From Bacillota bacterium (GTDB lineage: Bacteria; Bacillota; Bacilli; Alicyclobacillales; SLC66): a stretch of DNA of 5,832 bases. The DNA is taken from contig JAKACU010000116.1 in the NCBI GenBank assembly GCA_021821185.1, forward strand, positions 1 to 5,832. Reading direction: 5' to 3'. A program made the translations under genes and the position numbers. This document shows positions 4,903-5,832 of the stretch, piece by piece. Within the stretch, counting starts at the first letter, position 1, and every line of letters starts with the position of its first letter. A model generated the notes under the pieces. It did no database searches, was not told where the DNA came from, and saw only the letters and a program-made list of their open reading frames with translations.

Positions 4903-5220
4903 ATGAACCCGTCAACGGAGATTCGAACCGGAAGACACTGCGCATTTAATCTCCATGGGTACTTGATCTTTGTCACCAAGTACCGCTGCGGCGTGTTCAC
5001 AATAGCGATCTTGGACGACATGCGCCCGGTCCTGGCTTCTGTCTGCCGCGATTTTGAAGCGGAATTGATGGAGCAGGACGGAGAGGATGACCATGTGCAT
5101 CTGTTGATCCATTATCCGCCCAAGGTGTCGATCTCCACTTTGATCAACAGTCTGAAGGGTGTCTCGAGTCGCCTGATTTGGTAAAAGGACTATCCGAAGA
5201 TCCGTCAGAAACTATGTGGG
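4903..5220 (+). pseudogene. tnpA: tnpA remnant (IS200/IS605 Y1 HUH transposase) with in-frame stop
   Basis: The frame from ATG 4903 reads 93 codons to TAA 5182-5184. Recognisable family features are RHCAFNLHGYLIFVTKYR (residues 11-28), VCRDFEAEL (47-55), the HUH metal motif H64-V-H66 in DDHVHLLI, and YPPKVSISTLINSLKGVSSR (71-90). After the stop the same frame still reads KDYPKIRQKL, the normal next motif, so the TAA is a point nonsense mutation at about Arg93 of the ancestor. Beyond 5220 similarity is lost, and the C-terminal helix with the catalytic tyrosine is absent; full-length proteins have about 130-150 residues. The protein cannot cleave DNA by the Y1 mechanism. Confidence 0.88.
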
Positions 5221-5250
5221 GCCACCTTAGGCAATGTTGCACCAAAATGA

Positions 5251-5588
5251 TTCGACCCATGCCAATTCTCCTCGGTTCTCAATCTGTCGTTAAAATGCTC
5301 GTTAGCGTCACAACCATTTTATCGATCTACAATTATCGTTTCTGTAATCATACAGTAAAAGCGAACACTACGCATCACGTGGAGCGAGCCTGTAAACCCC
5401 AACCGCAAGCCGCGAAGACGGCGAATCGAATAGGTATCAGCCGCATGGGCATCAGCGATTCGCTGGTGTTCATTCTCCGTTGTGGATTACGTGACTATTC
5501 TCAGGGGTCCGTTCCATATCGATGGACACCGGGTTCCCCAATCACGCACTGGATCGGACTATAATGGGAGCAACGAAGACGAAGAGCG
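5251..5588. other. Intergenic stretch without recognisable gene
   Basis: I see no supported gene in these 338 bases. Small structures are present: an 8-bp inverted repeat GCGAATCG/CGATTCGC (5421-5428 and 5456-5463) and a short CTGTA-ATCA-TACAG hairpin (5342-5355). The string TACAATTATCG at 5328-5338 also occurs at 3398-3408 before the EAL-globin gene. Frames that stay open here run across the tnpA scar or lack start signals. Confidence 0.5.
5560..5565 (+). promoter_or_regulatory. Consensus -10 hexamer upstream of the right-edge gene
   Basis: TATAAT occurs 53 bases before the TTG start at 5619. No TTGACA-like hexamer is visible 16-18 bases upstream, and there is no TG extension, so promoter strength would depend on an activator or a weak -35. 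The call rests on the perfect -10 and its position. Confidence 0.35.
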
Positions 5589-5618
5589 GTGGAAAATCAA
5601 CAGAAGGAGGCGGAATTC

Positions 5619-5832
5619 TTGCTCGTCTACGCGAATTTGTTCACGCTGTTCGGGATCGGTTCGGCGCTCATGGGCCTGCTATTTCATCGTATGAAAGAAG
5701 TCGGCGGGTTCAAGCTGCGACCCTGGCGATTCGCCTTCCTGATCGGATCGGCTGCGGGGAGCTTTATCACGGAGGGCTTCTACGCGCACGCCGGACACAC
5801 GGGCCAAACGACTGTGAGCGTTCCCGTGCAAG
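5619..5832 (+). CDS. Unrecognised small membrane protein, 3' cut by window edge
   Basis: The best start is TTG at 5619-5621, eight bases after a near-perfect ribosome site AGAAGGAGG (5602-5610). The same frame is open back to GTG 5589, which would add ENQQKEAEFL but lacks a good ribosome site. The visible 71 residues hold two likely membrane helices. The first is about 1-23, with LVYANLFTLFGIGSALMGLL. A basic loop (HRMKEVGGFKLRPWR) follows. The second is about 42-60, with FAFLIGSAAGSFITEGFY. The positive-inside rule places the loop in the cytoplasm. After helix 2 comes a polar stretch, HAGHTGQTTVSVPVQ, at the window edge. I do not recognise the family. A TATAAT at 5560 could be its promoter element. 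Confidence 0.62.
   Translation, partial: MLVYANLFTLFGIGSALMGLLFHRMKEVGGFKLRPWRFAFLIGSAAGSFITEGFYAHAGHTGQTTVSVPVQ

Larger units (their letters stand above)
4642..5220. mobile_element. Decayed IS200/IS605-family element with divergent tnpB' and tnpA'
   Basis: A minus-strand TnpB N-terminal fragment and a plus-strand TnpA fragment start 22 bases apart and diverge, the gene order of IS605-type elements. TnpB has lost nearly all its length, including the RuvC nuclease part, and both frames carry nonsense codons. The left limit is set at the 4642-4684 hairpin as a candidate right-end structure. The right limit is where TnpA similarity fades after PKIRQKL. True ends are not defined, because these elements make no target duplication and no terminal consensus could be recognised. 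The copy cannot move on its own. Confidence 0.75.

Noticed and set aside
162..4909. ATGAACC at 162-168 and 4903-4909 as paired attachment cores
   Set aside because: Seven bases recur easily by chance, the second copy is the tnpA start, and no wider similarity surrounds the two sites.
4806..5021. Minus-strand 71-codon frame starting inside tnpA
   Set aside because: Only its last 25 codons (from 4880) match TnpB; the upstream part is antisense to tnpA.
5342..5355. CTGTA-ATCA-TACAG as a LexA-type operator
   Set aside because: It does not fit the Firmicute CGAAC-N4-GTTCG pattern and no SOS-type gene is adjacent.
5178..5564. Plus-strand 128-codon frame after tnpA
   Set aside because: It begins in another frame of the tnpA scar, has no ribosome site and no protein family character.
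5482..5694. Plus-strand 70-codon frame overlapping the right-edge membrane protein
   Set aside because: It is Arg/Ser/Cys-rich, as out-of-frame GC-rich sequence tends to be; the TTG 5619 frame has a ribosome site and membrane helices.
1..5832. tRNA, rRNA, CRISPR array or riboswitch
   Set aside because: No cloverleaf with T-loop GTTCRA, no repeat-spacer series and no conserved riboswitch core was seen on either strand.

Overview
The window looks like an accessory, partly decayed stretch of chromosome from an endospore-forming Firmicute, probably Alicyclobacillus/Tumebacillus-like. The clues are a YheC/YheD-type spore-coat ATP-grasp fragment at the left edge, strong AGGAGG-type ribosome sites, TTG/GTG starts, and moderate GC. 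No tRNA, rRNA or CRISPR array is visible. The genus is inference.

Left part (1-2632). A YheC/YheD-like gene runs in from the left and stops right after its Glu-x-Asn metal-ligand motif, where the family normally continues. Three bases later begins the stop codon of a convergent, apparently intact 505-residue large serine recombinase of the SprA/SpoIVCA type. Behind it lie two divergent XRE-type regulators, laid out like a phage or ICE lysogeny switch. Both are broken: the leftward (cI-like) one by an internal deletion, the rightward (cro-like) one by two single-base frameshifts. A small rightward phage-type protein follows. This reads as the left end of a degraded prophage or integrative element that entered a spore gene, the arrangement known from skin (sigK) and SPbeta (spsM).

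Middle (2633-4600). Nearly 800 bases lack a convincing gene but contain a striking perfect 25-bp inverted repeat (3284-3365). Next comes an intact gene for a two-domain protein: an EAL cyclic-di-GMP phosphodiesterase with all expected catalytic residues, followed by a protoglobin-type heme sensor domain with a conserved proximal histidine. This order is the reverse of usual globin-coupled sensors. It would tie c-di-GMP breakdown to O2 or another heme ligand. Its start codon is unclear.

Right part (4601-5832). A 17-bp hairpin with a U-tract on the minus strand is followed by the remains of a divergent IS200/IS605 element. A tnpB N-terminal fragment with an in-frame stop lies on the minus strand. 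A tnpA with its HUH motif, but with a nonsense codon and no catalytic-tyrosine end, lies on the plus strand. A perfect 24-bp palindrome separates the two starts. About 340 bases without a recognisable gene follow, then the start of an unrecognised small membrane protein that runs off the window.

Functionally, the recombinase, the EAL-globin protein and the right-edge membrane protein look potentially active. The transposase genes and both XRE regulators look dead.
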